Shown: piece after piece, positions 8,487-17,489 of the stretch
How positions within the stretch are numbered: position 1 is the first letter of the stretch
Layout: each line of letters starts with the position of its first letter
Source of the DNA: Bacteriovoracaceae bacterium UBA4096
Lineage (GTDB): Bacteria; Bdellovibrionota; Bacteriovoracia; Bacteriovoracales; Bacteriovoracaceae
Length of the DNA stretch: 64,000 nucleotides
Assembly: GCA_002381945.1 (NCBI GenBank)
Contig: DFXY01000066.1
Location: 15,627-79,626 of the forward strand
Direction: 5' to 3'
The notes under the pieces: model-generated
Told to the model about the DNA's origin: nothing
The model's database searches: none
Seen by the model: only the letters and a program-made list of their open reading frames with translations
Program-made: the position numbers and the translations under genes

Positions 8487-9152
8487 TTAATAGCTCGCCG
8501 AAGAAGCCAGACCCTTAACGATTTCCACTCCTGCACTAGTACCTAAACGAGTCGCACCTGCTTCAATCATTTTTCTAGCGGCTTCTGCGTCCCGGATTCC
8601 GCCGCTGGCCTTAACACCCATTTCGCCAACGATAGAGCGCATAAGTCTTACATCTTCCAGAGTTGCTCCTCCAGTAGAGAAGCCGGTTGAAGTCTTAACA
8701 AAATCAACCTGGGCCTTCATGGCCAGTTCACAGGACTTTATTTTTTCTTCTTGCGTGAGAAGACAAGTTTCCAGGATAACTTTTAAAAGTCCTCCTTGCT
8801 GATGAACAACTTGAGACAATGAGGACATATCATCCAGTACATACTGCCATTCACCAGATTTAATCGCTGATAGATTAATGACCATATCAATTTCTTTGGC
8901 ACCTTCTGCCATGGCCTTCATTGCCTCAAAGCGTTTAGTCTCCATGGTTGAGGCCCCCAGCGGAAATCCTACGACCGTACAAACTTTGACTGAGCTACCG
9001 TCAAGTAGGGCCACTGCTTTTTTGACATAATATGAGTTTACACAGACCGAGAAGAAATCATATTCCCGAGCTTCACTGCAAAGAGTTTCGATTTGCTTAA
9101 GATTGGTATCGGCTTTAAGAGCTGTATGATCGATGTACTTATTAATATTCAT
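8487..9152 (-). CDS. deoC: Deoxyribose-phosphate aldolase
   Basis: This 221-residue TIM-barrel enzyme cleaves 2-deoxyribose-5-phosphate to acetaldehyde and glyceraldehyde-3-phosphate. The Schiff-base lysine is in FVKTSTGF (K153), with K181 in KASGG and D89 in EIDMVIN as supporting catalytic residues. A longer frame begins at 9185, but I place the start at the ATG at 9152, one base after the stop of the upstream GST gene and 7-8 bases after an AAGG. The product fits salvage of deoxynucleosides from digested DNA, alongside the nuclease and nucleotidase elsewhere in the window. Confidence 0.94.
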   Translation of the reverse strand: MNINKYIDHTALKADTNLKQIETLCSEAREYDFFSVCVNSYYVKKAVALLDGSSVKVCTVVGFPLGASTMETKRFEAMKAMAEGAKEIDMVINLSAIKSGEWQYVLDDMSSLSQVVHQQGGLLKVILETCLLTQEEKIKSCELAMKAQVDFVKTSTGFSTGGATLEDVRLMRSIVGEMGVKASGGIRDAEAARKMIEAGATRLGTSAGVEIVKGLASSASY

Positions 9153-9153
9153 G

Positions 9154-9735
9154 TTAAACCTTAGGTATGGCCGTTTGTTGTACAATGGCCTTATTTTTAT
9201 AATGTTCTAAAAACTTGTGGCACTCAGGTCGTAAGTCCAGATTGAGAATGCCCCTGTATACGCCCCAATCAAGAAAAGAGTAAAGAGTCATTGTTATAAA
9301 GTTCCAATCATTCAGGGCCGGACCTTCAAGATATGGCCTTAAATAATCTAAAACTGAATCGAGTCTTTCCTTCTGACGATTCACAAACATGTAGGGTTCA
9401 TCGATTTTCATGCCCGATCTTTTCATCAGCAGCAGGTTGACACCAGAATTCATCGCCCCTTCAATGATGGTGAGCTGATTTTCTTCCTCCCAACCTAATT
9501 CCTGAAACTTATGTATCTTATTGAGGTAGTTAAAAATATGACGAGAATCAAGGATTCTGAATTCTTCATGAATTAACACTGGGACCTGGTTAACAGGGTT
9601 GTACTTATTTAAGGTCAGGGCATCGTCAGTTTCAAAAATGTTAAGCTCTTTAAAATCAAAGGGAATGTTCTCCATCGCCATCCGAATACGGCGGACAAAG
9701 GGTGAGGTCTGAGAACCAAGTAAGGTATAGTTCAT
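9154..9735 (-). CDS. Glutathione S-transferase-like protein
   Basis: This 193-residue protein has an N-terminal thioredoxin-like GST domain (LLGSQTSPFVRRIRMAMEN, then NPVNQVPVLI with the cis-Pro, then ILDSRHIFNYL) and a helical C-terminal domain. The S/T-x-x-R pattern near residues 10-15 suggests a Ser/Thr-type GST. It could conjugate or reduce electrophiles with glutathione, which the window's gshA could supply. It forms a unit with deoC, whose start lies one base after this stop. The substrate is not predictable. Confidence 0.85.
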   Translation of the reverse strand: MNYTLLGSQTSPFVRRIRMAMENIPFDFKELNIFETDDALTLNKYNPVNQVPVLIHEEFRILDSRHIFNYLNKIHKFQELGWEEENQLTIIEGAMNSGVNLLLMKRSGMKIDEPYMFVNRQKERLDSVLDYLRPYLEGPALNDWNFITMTLYSFLDWGVYRGILNLDLRPECHKFLEHYKNKAIVQQTAIPKV

Positions 9736-9876
9736 ATCAACTCCGGGGATGGAATTATTCTAAAAGCTGGTCTATCCAATTTACAAGGAGTGTTTAAAGA
9801 TTTGACACTTTTCCGGGAATCGCTTGAAAAACTTACAGTTTGAGCCTTGCAACTAACCAAAAAGACACTAGTCAAT

Positions 9877-9893
9877 TTGGCATGCTTCTTGGA
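9877..9893 (+). promoter_or_regulatory. Possible sigma-54-type promoter before the lipoprotein gene
   Basis: TTGGCATG-N4-TTGGA matches the -24/-12 pattern TTGGCACG-N4-TTGCW with two mismatches, including G for C at the -12 dinucleotide. It lies 41 bases before the lipoprotein ATG. A TTGACA at 9802-9807 lacks a good -10, so this is the better candidate. It remains weak without a map of the transcript start. Confidence 0.35.
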
Positions 9894-9934
9894 TGTAGAG
9901 AGTCAAACAATTGGTTCCTTACAAGGGGTAAATT

Positions 9935-10552
9935 ATGAAAGCATCTTTTTTCAAGATTCTGTTATGTGCTTCACTTGCAGTTTTTGCCGTAGGATGCGGT
10001 AAAGATAATAAGAGTAGTGGCGGTACTGGCACAGTCCCTGCCGTTAATCCATATACTGGCTCAGTTCCAGCTTCCAGCCAGCAGGCGCTTAAGAATTTCC
10101 AGACCTGGTATGCTTCTAAAACTGAAGGAAAAATTCCTAGTATCGGACAAAGAACTGAAATCCGGAGAATTACAACTTATAGTCAAACTGATGGTTGTGA
10201 ACAAAAGCCCATTTCAATTTTTGGAGTTGATTTAGGTAACCTTAACTATTGTTTCAATTCTTCATCTCAATCTGACTCAGATGATGTTACTAGAGTGGTG
10301 AATGTAATTGTGAATCAAACTAAGTCACAAAATACTAAACTGGCCGCTGCTTATTCAGGCGCTGGCATGAAACTGGCCAGTGTGATTCAAGGCCAAAGCC
10401 AATTCGGTACCTATTATCAATTGGAATATGTTAAGACCAATGGTCACCGAGTAGTTTACATTGTTGATACTGGAATTAATTCGGCCTTCAATCCGGTTCA
10501 GATCACCAACTCAGAAGCTCGCTCAGTCGAATCAGTAATACACATTCAATAA
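9935..10552 (+). CDS. Lipoprotein of unknown function
   Basis: The 205-residue protein has a lipoprotein signal peptide ending in FAVGC (Cys at about residue 21), followed by a Gly/Ser linker and a globular domain of about 150 residues. Two cysteines (near 88 and 102) could form a disulfide. The residue after the lipid-bearing Cys is Gly, so by the usual Asp+2 rule it would be sorted to the outer membrane. I recognise no family. It is a single-gene unit with its own upstream region and a strong terminator at 10561. An AAGGGG ribosome site precedes the ATG. Confidence 0.75.
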   Translation: MKASFFKILLCASLAVFAVGCGKDNKSSGGTGTVPAVNPYTGSVPASSQQALKNFQTWYASKTEGKIPSIGQRTEIRRITTYSQTDGCEQKPISIFGVDLGNLNYCFNSSSQSDSDDVTRVVNVIVNQTKSQNTKLAAAYSGAGMKLASVIQGQSQFGTYYQLEYVKTNGHRVVYIVDTGINSAFNPVQITNSEARSVESVIHIQ

Positions 10553-10560
10553 ATATCTTC

Positions 10561-10584
10561 AGGGCAGCTCCGGCTGCCCTTTTT
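10561..10584 (+). terminator. Rho-independent terminator after the lipoprotein gene
   Basis: An 8-bp GC-rich stem (10561-10568 with 10573-10580) with a TCCG loop is followed by a T run to 10584. Confidence 0.9.
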
Positions 10585-10702
10585 AATTCAGCGTTTCGGT
10601 CAACTTCTCTTCACTTTTTCTCATCTAACCCTTCAAAAAAATCAGTTCTAAGGTATCCTTATAGAAAATAATTATCATCTCATCCAGGACAAGGAAGTAC
10701 CT

Positions 10703-12430
10703 ATGGGCCATTACAAAGCTGATATTCGTGATGTTGAATTTAATCTTACAGAACTTTTAAAAGTACAGGATTGGAAAGAGTTCGGTCTTGAAGAAAATGA
10801 TGTGAAAGGCATTCTAGCTGAATATAACAAGTATGTTGAAAATGAAGTATTCCCAACTCGCGAACCTTCTGATCAAGTTGGCGTGAAGCACGTTAACGGT
10901 AAAGTGATTGTTCCGGAAGTTCTTCATGGCGTTCAAAAATCTTTTTACGACAATGGATGGTTCGCTCTTGGTATGCCTGAGGCCATCGGTGGAACTCCTG
11001 TTCCAGAGAGTTTATATGTGGCATGTATGTCACTTGCAACGGGTGCTAACTGCGCATGGACCATGTATCCAGGTCTCTCTCGTGCCGCGCTTAACGTGAT
11101 CAATTTAAAGGGTGATGAATTCATGAAGACTCACATCATACCTAAAATGATGCAGGGAACTTGGGGAGGCACGATGTGTTTAACCGAGGCGGGTGCAGGT
11201 TCAGATGTTGGTGCTCTTAGAACAACAGCTAAGCCTTTGGGTAATGGTAAGTATGCCATTCAAGGGACAAAGATTTTTATTTCATCCGGTGAATCTGATC
11301 TTTATGAGAACAATATCCATCTGGTTCTTGCCCGTACTCCGGGTGGAGAAGAAGGCACAAAAGGTATTTCTCTTTTTGTTGTTCCACGATTCAAGATAAA
11401 CGACGATGGATCAATGGGTGAAAGTAACAATGTAGTATGCTCTAAGATTGAACATAAAATGGGAATTCATGCTTCGGCCACTTGTGAGATTCAGTTTGGT
11501 CAGGACACTCAGTCTGAAGGCTGGCTGATCGGCGAGGAATTTGAAGGCATGGCAACTATGTTTATCATGATGAATGAGGCACGACTTTACTGTGGTATTC
11601 AAGGGGAATCACAGGCCAATCTGGCCTACATGATGGCCGAAAAGTACACCAAGGAACGCGCTCAGTTTGGAAAAGAGATTATTCACCATCCGGATGTTCG
11701 CCGAAATCTTTTAAAGATGAGGGCCTTGTCTCGTGGAATGAGAGCTCTTTGTTTATATACCGCAAATCTTTTTAATAAGGCCCATCATGATCATAAGCAT
11801 GAGGCAATTATTGGATTATTAACTCCTATCTGTAAGGCCTACTGTTCTGAACAGGGCTTTAATGTTTCTTCGCTTTCTTTACAGACTCATGGTGGTTACG
11901 GCTACTGTACTGAGTACGGAGTAGAGCAGTTTGTTCGTGATACTCAGATTGCCATGATTTATGAAGGTACTAACGGCATTCAGGCCATTGATTTTGTCAT
12001 GAGAAAGATTCTTAAAGACGGTGGCAAGGCCTTGACAGCTTTAACTCAAGAAATTGTGGCCTCCGTGCAGGCGCTGGATGAATCAAAATTTAAAAGAGAG
12101 AAGGATCTCTTTAGTAAAGTCTTGATGAGTGCTCAGGGTGTTATGCAGCAAATTTCTGGTTATGCCAAAAATAATCAGTACAACTTGATCCTGCAAAACT
12201 GTACAGAATTCCTCAACTTTGCTTCGCAGATGGTTATTGCATGGCAACTTTTACAGTCAGCTGTTTTGGCCGACCAAAAAATCGCTTCTGCATCTGCTGA
12301 AAATAAGAAGTATTACGAAACAAAGGTGACTGATTTCAAGGTGTATTGTGCCCATTATTTGATCCACAATCTATCAATGGCCAAGACCATTTCTGATTTC
12401 ACAGAAGATATGACTTCACTAGAGATTTAA
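10703..12430 (+). CDS. Acyl-CoA dehydrogenase
   Basis: This 575-residue flavoenzyme oxidises acyl-CoA to trans-2-enoyl-CoA in fatty-acid beta-oxidation and passes electrons to electron-transfer flavoprotein. It has the long form: an extra N-terminal part, the FAD-binding stretch (CLTEAGAGSDVGA, residues 159-171, and GTKIFISSGE near 188-197), the helical C-terminal domain and the IYEGTNGIQA motif with catalytic E421. An extra C-terminal helical extension follows. An AAGGAAG ribosome site precedes the ATG. It stands alone, with no beta-oxidation partners in the window, so chain-length preference cannot be given. Confidence 0.92.
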   Translation: MGHYKADIRDVEFNLTELLKVQDWKEFGLEENDVKGILAEYNKYVENEVFPTREPSDQVGVKHVNGKVIVPEVLHGVQKSFYDNGWFALGMPEAIGGTPVPESLYVACMSLATGANCAWTMYPGLSRAALNVINLKGDEFMKTHIIPKMMQGTWGGTMCLTEAGAGSDVGALRTTAKPLGNGKYAIQGTKIFISSGESDLYENNIHLVLARTPGGEEGTKGISLFVVPRFKINDDGSMGESNNVVCSKIEHKMGIHASATCEIQFGQDTQSEGWLIGEEFEGMATMFIMMNEARLYCGIQGESQANLAYMMAEKYTKERAQFGKEIIHHPDVRRNLLKMRALSRGMRALCLYTANLFNKAHHDHKHEAIIGLLTPICKAYCSEQGFNVSSLSLQTHGGYGYCTEYGVEQFVRDTQIAMIYEGTNGIQAIDFVMRKILKDGGKALTALTQEIVASVQALDESKFKREKDLFSKVLMSAQGVMQQISGYAKNNQYNLILQNCTEFLNFASQMVIAWQLLQSAVLADQKIASASAENKKYYETKVTDFKVYCAHYLIHNLSMAKTISDFTEDMTSLEI

Positions 12431-12477
12431 CCCTTATCATGTTAATATGGATGTAATTTAATTTAAAAGGTTACACC

Positions 12478-13302
12478 GTGTTAAAAGATAAAGTCTTTGA
12501 GTTGGCCCAGAAGTTCTCTGGGTCGACTCATGGCAGTTCCGACTATGACAAAGATCTCATTTATGTCAGAGGTAGTAGTGATAGGGAGTACATCCCCTAC
12601 AGCTATCTACAGAAAGAAATGCCTTCCATTCAATCCATCAATCAACTTAAATCTGAAGGCTTTGTTTATAGCTCCTATGATTTTTTAGAAATCAGCGAGT
12701 TTGATAAATGGTACTTGTCTCAGTTTAATAAACCGCTTTCCGCCAAGGTCATGAAGAATATTGGTATTCTCCACTTACCTGATCAGAAGGCCATCTTTGA
12801 TACCGTTGAAATTGTTCATCAAACTTTCCAGATTCTCAAAGATCATAAAGTTTTGATGAATGGAAAGAATCTTCCGATTCAACTGGGGGAATGGTACTCA
12901 AAAATAATTTTCGGGCTGCATCAGATCAAGTCTTCTTCTCAAAGAGGCTTCGACTTTAAGACTGAAAATGGCAGTACCGTTGAGGTGAAAGTTCACTGGC
13001 ATGACTTGACTTCGCCCAAGGGTGTCAAGATAAAGAAATCTTTAGCTGAATTATCAGATTTTTGCATTATCATGTATGTAGCTAGGAATTTTACCATCAG
13101 GGACATTCTTTTTTTAGATTCTGAGTTCATTCTTCGTAAGTTCGATACGAAAGGGCACACAATCTTTTTAAAAGATCAGGATGTCGCGGGTTATTTCTTT
13201 AGTAAGTCTGATAAGCATTTTGATAAGGTTGTGAATAAGACCGCTCTTTTAAAATTTGCCAGTCCGACTTTAGCTATGAAATTGGAAGACCGACTTAAAT
13301 AA
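12478..13302 (+). CDS. PD-(D/E)XK nuclease-fold-like protein
   Basis: This 274-residue cytoplasmic protein starts with GTG after an AAAAGG site. The second half contains LGEWYSKIIFGL (E138), RGFDF (D159) and STVEVKVHW (E169-V-K171). The E...D...E-x-K order is the active-site layout of PD-(D/E)XK nucleases, seen in restriction-like and repair enzymes. The first half (residues 1-110) matches nothing I recognise. It is followed 22 bases later by two response-regulator genes in the same direction, an unusual pairing. A nuclease activity is inferred, and the fold could also serve only for DNA binding. Confidence 0.6.
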   Translation: MLKDKVFELAQKFSGSTHGSSDYDKDLIYVRGSSDREYIPYSYLQKEMPSIQSINQLKSEGFVYSSYDFLEISEFDKWYLSQFNKPLSAKVMKNIGILHLPDQKAIFDTVEIVHQTFQILKDHKVLMNGKNLPIQLGEWYSKIIFGLHQIKSSSQRGFDFKTENGSTVEVKVHWHDLTSPKGVKIKKSLAELSDFCIIMYVARNFTIRDILFLDSEFILRKFDTKGHTIFLKDQDVAGYFFSKSDKHFDKVVNKTALLKFASPTLAMKLEDRLK

Positions 13303-13324
13303 TGGCCACTTTTTTGGAGATAGC

Positions 13325-14002
13325 GTGAAGGCTGAAGTTGCATACATCGATGACAATAAGCTGAATCTTGAATGTATTAAAACAATCCTGAATGAGGATT
13401 TCGAGGTACAAACTTTTCAAAAGCCTGAAAGCTTTCTTAAGAAGTTCGATTCGAATTCTTATACAAGCATTCTTGTCGATATTCACATGCCAACGCTCAA
13501 TGGGTTTTCTCTCTATGAGAAAATCATCGAACACCCTCATTATAACGGCTGCCCGATTCTATTTATTTCATCTGATGATTCCGATAGTGCCCGCATTCAG
13601 TCTTTTGTCCTGGGAGCGGTCGATTTCTTGAACCGTTCAATTAATCCTGAAGAGATGATTGCGCGAATAAAATCAAAAATTCTTTTTTTTCAAAAACACA
13701 GAAGCATCATTGAGTTCTCAAATCTGAAAGTGAACCTTACTTTGCTTAAGGCCTATATTAATAATAAAGAATTGCCTCTGACTTTTATTGAATTCAAAAT
13801 TCTATGCCTGGTTTTAAGAAATTATCCTGATTATATTTCTAAGAACCAGATGATTGATCAAGTATGGAGAACTGACCACGTTCTGGATGCTACCATTTAT
13901 ACTCATGTTTCTAACCTCAATTCGAAATTGGATGAATGGGACTATGAGATCAATGGACTTAAAACGAAAGGCGTTCAACTGATGAAGAAAATTTCGTCAT
14001 GA
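13325..14002 (+). CDS. Atypical OmpR/PhoB-type response regulator (first of a tandem pair)
   Basis: The 225-residue protein has a receiver domain (about 1-120) and a winged-helix DNA-binding domain (about 130-222). The acidic pair D9/D10, phospho-acceptor D52 (VDIHMP) and switch S82 are present, but the invariant Lys of receivers is Arg (R104 in FLNRS). This may weaken phosphorylation-dependent switching. The start is GTG after a GGAG site. It overlaps the next regulator by four bases. The two share the same residue pattern at the same positions, so they are a recent duplication. No sensor kinase is adjacent. Confidence 0.85.
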   Translation: MKAEVAYIDDNKLNLECIKTILNEDFEVQTFQKPESFLKKFDSNSYTSILVDIHMPTLNGFSLYEKIIEHPHYNGCPILFISSDDSDSARIQSFVLGAVDFLNRSINPEEMIARIKSKILFFQKHRSIIEFSNLKVNLTLLKAYINNKELPLTFIEFKILCLVLRNYPDYISKNQMIDQVWRTDHVLDATIYTHVSNLNSKLDEWDYEINGLKTKGVQLMKKISS

Positions 14003-14667
14003 AATGGACATTGATTTATTTCGATGATCAAATTCAAAACATAGAATGCTTTTCAGAATTATTATCTGAAAAATTCAACGTTATTGGATGCCATGATGCC
14101 ACTGCTTTCTCGGACATCCTGCAAAACAATTATCCCCATGCTTTTCTCTTAGATGTCCATATGCCAATTATTGATGGGCATGCCCTCTATAAGAAAATCA
14201 TTGACCATCCTCTTTATAATGATTGCCCGATTATTTTTATTTCAGGTGATCAAAGCGATGAAAATAAGATCCGCTCCTACCAAGAGGGTGGAATCGACTT
14301 CCTTCCGCGAGATATCAATGCTGATGAAATGATAATCCGGCTGGAGAATAAGATTAAGTTTCACCTTCAAATGTCGACTAAGCTTGAATTGGGTAACTTG
14401 CAAGTGGATGTTGAAACTTTGAAGGCAACGATTAAAAATAACAATATTGATCTGACTTTGCTGGAACTGAGAATGTTGAGCAGTATTTTACGTGCTTATC
14501 CCCAGAATATTTCTCGTCAGGAACTCATTCTCAAAGTATGGGGAACCAACTCAGTGAAGCCGGGAACAGTAAATACCCATCTGACAAATCTCAAGCCGAA
14601 AATTGTGGGCTGGAACTTTCAGATTAAAGTTCGAGAAGATAATATTATCATCCAGCCCAACGATTGA
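13999..14667 (+). CDS. Atypical OmpR/PhoB-type response regulator (second of a tandem pair)
   Basis: This 222-residue paralogue of the preceding protein has the same order: receiver then winged helix. D9/D10, D52 (LDVHMP) and S82 are in place and R104 again replaces the invariant Lys (FLPRD). The ATG overlaps the upstream stop (ATGA), giving coupled translation and probably matched amounts, which would suit a heterodimer. The winged-helix recognition region differs from the first copy (KPGTVNTHLTNLKPK against DATIYTHVSNLNSK), so the DNA targets may be related but not identical. The stop abuts the convergent methyltransferase gene. Confidence 0.85.
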   Translation: MKWTLIYFDDQIQNIECFSELLSEKFNVIGCHDATAFSDILQNNYPHAFLLDVHMPIIDGHALYKKIIDHPLYNDCPIIFISGDQSDENKIRSYQEGGIDFLPRDINADEMIIRLENKIKFHLQMSTKLELGNLQVDVETLKATIKNNNIDLTLLELRMLSSILRAYPQNISRQELILKVWGTNSVKPGTVNTHLTNLKPKIVGWNFQIKVREDNIIIQPND

Positions 14668-15906
14668 TTAATAGAGTGAGTATTCAGCTAGTCGACATTC
14701 GATATCCCCATTAAAGAGAATATGCCGCTTAGATGTTTTTAGGCCCACCACTTTCAGCATTTCAAGATTCCCGGTAAAAATTGCGGCCCGATGCCCTTTG
14801 AAAGCATGTTTCCAGTGATCTCCCAGACCTTTATACAAGGCCTTAAGTTTCTCGTCCTCGCCATATTCAAGACGTTCTCCGTAAGGAGGATTACAGATGA
14901 ACAGACATTTTTCTGAAACTGGTTGAGTCGCTAAAGCATCTTTATGAGTGAGTTCTATAATGCCGTCGAGTTTAGCTTTCTTAAGATTTTCCCTGGCCGA
15001 GATGAGACTCATTTCTGAGAGATCATTACCTACAATCATACCTCTGTGCTCTCTAAGGTAGGCCAGACCATTCTCTGTTTCATCAGTGATCTCTTTCAAG
15101 AACTTATTGAAGTTCTCCATAAGATGCTCATCCTTGGTTAACCAAGGATAATTCTGGAAGGTCCATAATTTAAAATTGGGATTTTTTAAATAACGTTCAA
15201 CCTTCAAATAACTAGGAGGAATATTGGCCGCCATCAAGGCCGCTTCTATTGTGAACGTGCCTGAACCACACATGGCATCCAGGAGACCTTCTTCTTTAGG
15301 ATTCCATTTTACAGTTTTTAAGATGGCCGCAGCGAGATTTTCTTTTAGAGGAGCCTCTGTCTTAGCAAGACGATATCCACGCTGATTTAGTGGATCTCCA
15401 CACAAATCATACATCAGGGTGACGAGATAGGGCTTTTCAACTCCACGATCAATTCGCGCCAGGAATGTGACATCAGGATAGTCTTTGGCGACACTTGGTC
15501 GAATACCGTCATGATGACGGAAATAATCCACGATAGCATCTTTTAGCTTTAAATTGGCGAACTGAGAGTTTCTGAATTCTTCACGCTCTTGTAGTAGGTC
15601 CCCAAAGATCGTCGTGAGACGAAAAGTGTGATTCACATCCATCAAGCTCTTCCATTTGATGTCTGTGGCTTCAAGATAGTAGTCTTTTTCGTTATTTACC
15701 TCGAAAGCAAACAAGTATTTGAAGACCCGGCTTGCCAGGCGGGAGTATAAAATCACTTTCAGGGCAATTTCGTGGAAAGATTCGAATTGGACTCCTCCGC
15801 GCACGGCCTTTGCCGTTTGGGCACCTAAATCCAGAATTTCCTGTGTTAAAAGCTCTTCTACGCCACTTGGGCAAGAAGCGAAGTACTCGAAACGGTATTT
15901 TTTCAT
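14668..15906 (-). CDS. THUMP-domain rRNA guanine-N2-methyltransferase (RlmL-like)
   Basis: This 412-residue protein begins with the FASCPSGVEELL lead typical of RlmL/Trm14-like enzymes, then a THUMP RNA-binding region (about 50-165) and a Rossmann methyltransferase domain with DAMCGSGTF (210-218) and the N6/N2-amine motif NPPYGERL (339-346). It would use S-adenosylmethionine to methylate a guanine base amine, most likely in 23S rRNA. It is about the length of the RlmL N-terminal half and lacks the fused RlmK domain of E. coli. It is divergent from ahcY, which recycles the S-adenosylhomocysteine such enzymes release. Confidence 0.88.
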   Translation of the reverse strand: MKKYRFEYFASCPSGVEELLTQEILDLGAQTAKAVRGGVQFESFHEIALKVILYSRLASRVFKYLFAFEVNNEKDYYLEATDIKWKSLMDVNHTFRLTTIFGDLLQEREEFRNSQFANLKLKDAIVDYFRHHDGIRPSVAKDYPDVTFLARIDRGVEKPYLVTLMYDLCGDPLNQRGYRLAKTEAPLKENLAAAILKTVKWNPKEEGLLDAMCGSGTFTIEAALMAANIPPSYLKVERYLKNPNFKLWTFQNYPWLTKDEHLMENFNKFLKEITDETENGLAYLREHRGMIVGNDLSEMSLISARENLKKAKLDGIIELTHKDALATQPVSEKCLFICNPPYGERLEYGEDEKLKALYKGLGDHWKHAFKGHRAAIFTGNLEMLKVVGLKTSKRHILFNGDIECRLAEYSLY

Positions 15907-16044
15907 ATTTTGACCTTAAACAAACCCTTGATATGCCCTTGTTACACTTGAGACCTTATGGAAAGAGTGTTAGTTTTTAGGGCAAATTATTGTAATTTTC
16001 GAATATTTACCAGACCCATTGGGTTTTAGGAAAAGGAATTATAA

Positions 16045-17385
16045 ATGAAGGCAACTTTTTCAGAGGGTACCTACGGGAACTCTACACGTCTTAAGTACAA
16101 AGTAAAAGACATCTCTCTTGCAGACTGGGGTCGCAAGGAAATTAAACTGGCGGAAGCCGAAATGCCAGGACTTATGGCCTTAAGAGAGGAGTTTGGAAAA
16201 TCTAAACCTCTTAAAGGTGCTCGCATTGCTGGTTGTCTCCACATGACTATCCAGACAGCTGTTTTGATTGAAACACTGGTTGAGCTGGGTGCTGATGTTA
16301 CCTGGTCATCATGTAATATCTTCTCAACTCAGGATCATGCTGCTGCCGCTATCGCTGCTGCCGGTATTCCGGTTTATGCCTGGAAGGGAATGAGCGAAGA
16401 AGAATTCATGTGGTGTATTGATCAGACCGTTTTCTTTGGCGAAAAGAAAGAACCTCTGAATATGATTCTGGATGATGGGGGAGATCTTACTCAACTAATC
16501 CTTGATAAATATCCTGAGCTTTATAAAGGCATCAAAGGTATTTCAGAAGAAACAACTACTGGTGTTCACCGTCTTTACGATCTTGAGAAGCAAGGCAAAC
16601 TTCCTGTTCCATGTATCAACGTAAACGATTCAGTCACGAAGTCTAAATTTGATAACAAGTATGGCTGTCGCGAATCATGTGTGGATGCTATCCGCCGTGC
16701 AACTGACGTCATGATGGCGGGTAAAGTTGCTGTTGTTGCTGGTTTTGGAGATGTTGGTAAAGGATCAGCTGAATCACTTAAAGGTGCAGGCGCTCGAGTG
16801 ATCGTAACTGAGATTGATCCAATTTGTGCTCTTCAGGCCGCGATGGAAGGTTACGAAGTTAAGAAAATGGATGATGCTGTTAAAGAAGCTGACATCGTTG
16901 TAACAACAACTGGTTGTAAAGATATCATCACTGGTAAGCATTTCCTTTCAATGAAAGATAAGACGATCGTTTGTAACATTGGTCACTTTGACATTGAAAT
17001 TGATATGGCCTGGTTGAACAAGAACTACGGTCACACTAAAGACACTGTGAAGCCTCAAGTGGATCTTTATACTCTTGATAATAACAAACAAGTTATCGTT
17101 CTGGCCGAAGGCCGTCTGGTAAATCTTGGCTGTGCCACCGGTCACCCAAGCTTTGTTATGAGTAACTCATTCACTAACCAAACCCTTGCTCAGTTGGAGC
17201 TTTGGTTAAATGCCAGTAACTATGAAAATAAAGTTTATATGTTACCGAAGCACTTAGATGAGAAAGTAGCTCGTCTTCACCTTAAGAAAATCGGTGTTGA
17301 GTTGGATGTTTTAACTCCAGCACAATCTGAATACTTAGGGATTACAGCTTCTGGCCCATATAAGCCTGAATATTACCGCTATTAA
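16045..17385 (+). CDS. ahcY: Adenosylhomocysteinase
   Basis: This 446-residue enzyme hydrolyses S-adenosylhomocysteine to homocysteine and adenosine, removing the inhibitor made by methyltransferases. The NAD-binding motif VAGFGDVGKGSAESLK, the DDGGDLT segment, SEETTTGVHRL, the NCATGHPS-like NLGCATGHPSF and the C-terminal YKPEYYRY are all present. It starts at an ATG after AAAAGGAA. I looked for a SAH or SAM riboswitch in the 138-base leader and saw none. Homocysteine from this step can feed the trans-sulfuration enzyme near 47 kb. A strong terminator follows. Confidence 0.97.
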   Translation: MKATFSEGTYGNSTRLKYKVKDISLADWGRKEIKLAEAEMPGLMALREEFGKSKPLKGARIAGCLHMTIQTAVLIETLVELGADVTWSSCNIFSTQDHAAAAIAAAGIPVYAWKGMSEEEFMWCIDQTVFFGEKKEPLNMILDDGGDLTQLILDKYPELYKGIKGISEETTTGVHRLYDLEKQGKLPVPCINVNDSVTKSKFDNKYGCRESCVDAIRRATDVMMAGKVAVVAGFGDVGKGSAESLKGAGARVIVTEIDPICALQAAMEGYEVKKMDDAVKEADIVVTTTGCKDIITGKHFLSMKDKTIVCNIGHFDIEIDMAWLNKNYGHTKDTVKPQVDLYTLDNNKQVIVLAEGRLVNLGCATGHPSFVMSNSFTNQTLAQLELWLNASNYENKVYMLPKHLDEKVARLHLKKIGVELDVLTPAQSEYLGITASGPYKPEYYRY

Positions 17386-17395
17386 TCTGACTTCC

Positions 17396-17425
17396 GGGCT
17401 TCACTGAAAAGTGAAGCCCTTTTTT
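17396..17425 (+). terminator. Rho-independent terminator after ahcY
   Basis: A perfect 10-bp stem (17396-17405 with 17410-17419) with a GAAA tetraloop is followed by six T residues. Confidence 0.95.
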
Positions 17426-17489
17426 CTTGTTTCATCACTGAGGTGATAGGCGTCATTACTCAATAATCAGAATTTGCTAATATTAAAAA

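Noticed and set aside
15907..16044. Possible SAH or SAM riboswitch before ahcY
   Set aside because: None of the conserved core of SAH or SAM riboswitches is present; only a small ACCC/GGGT hairpin is seen near the ribosome site.
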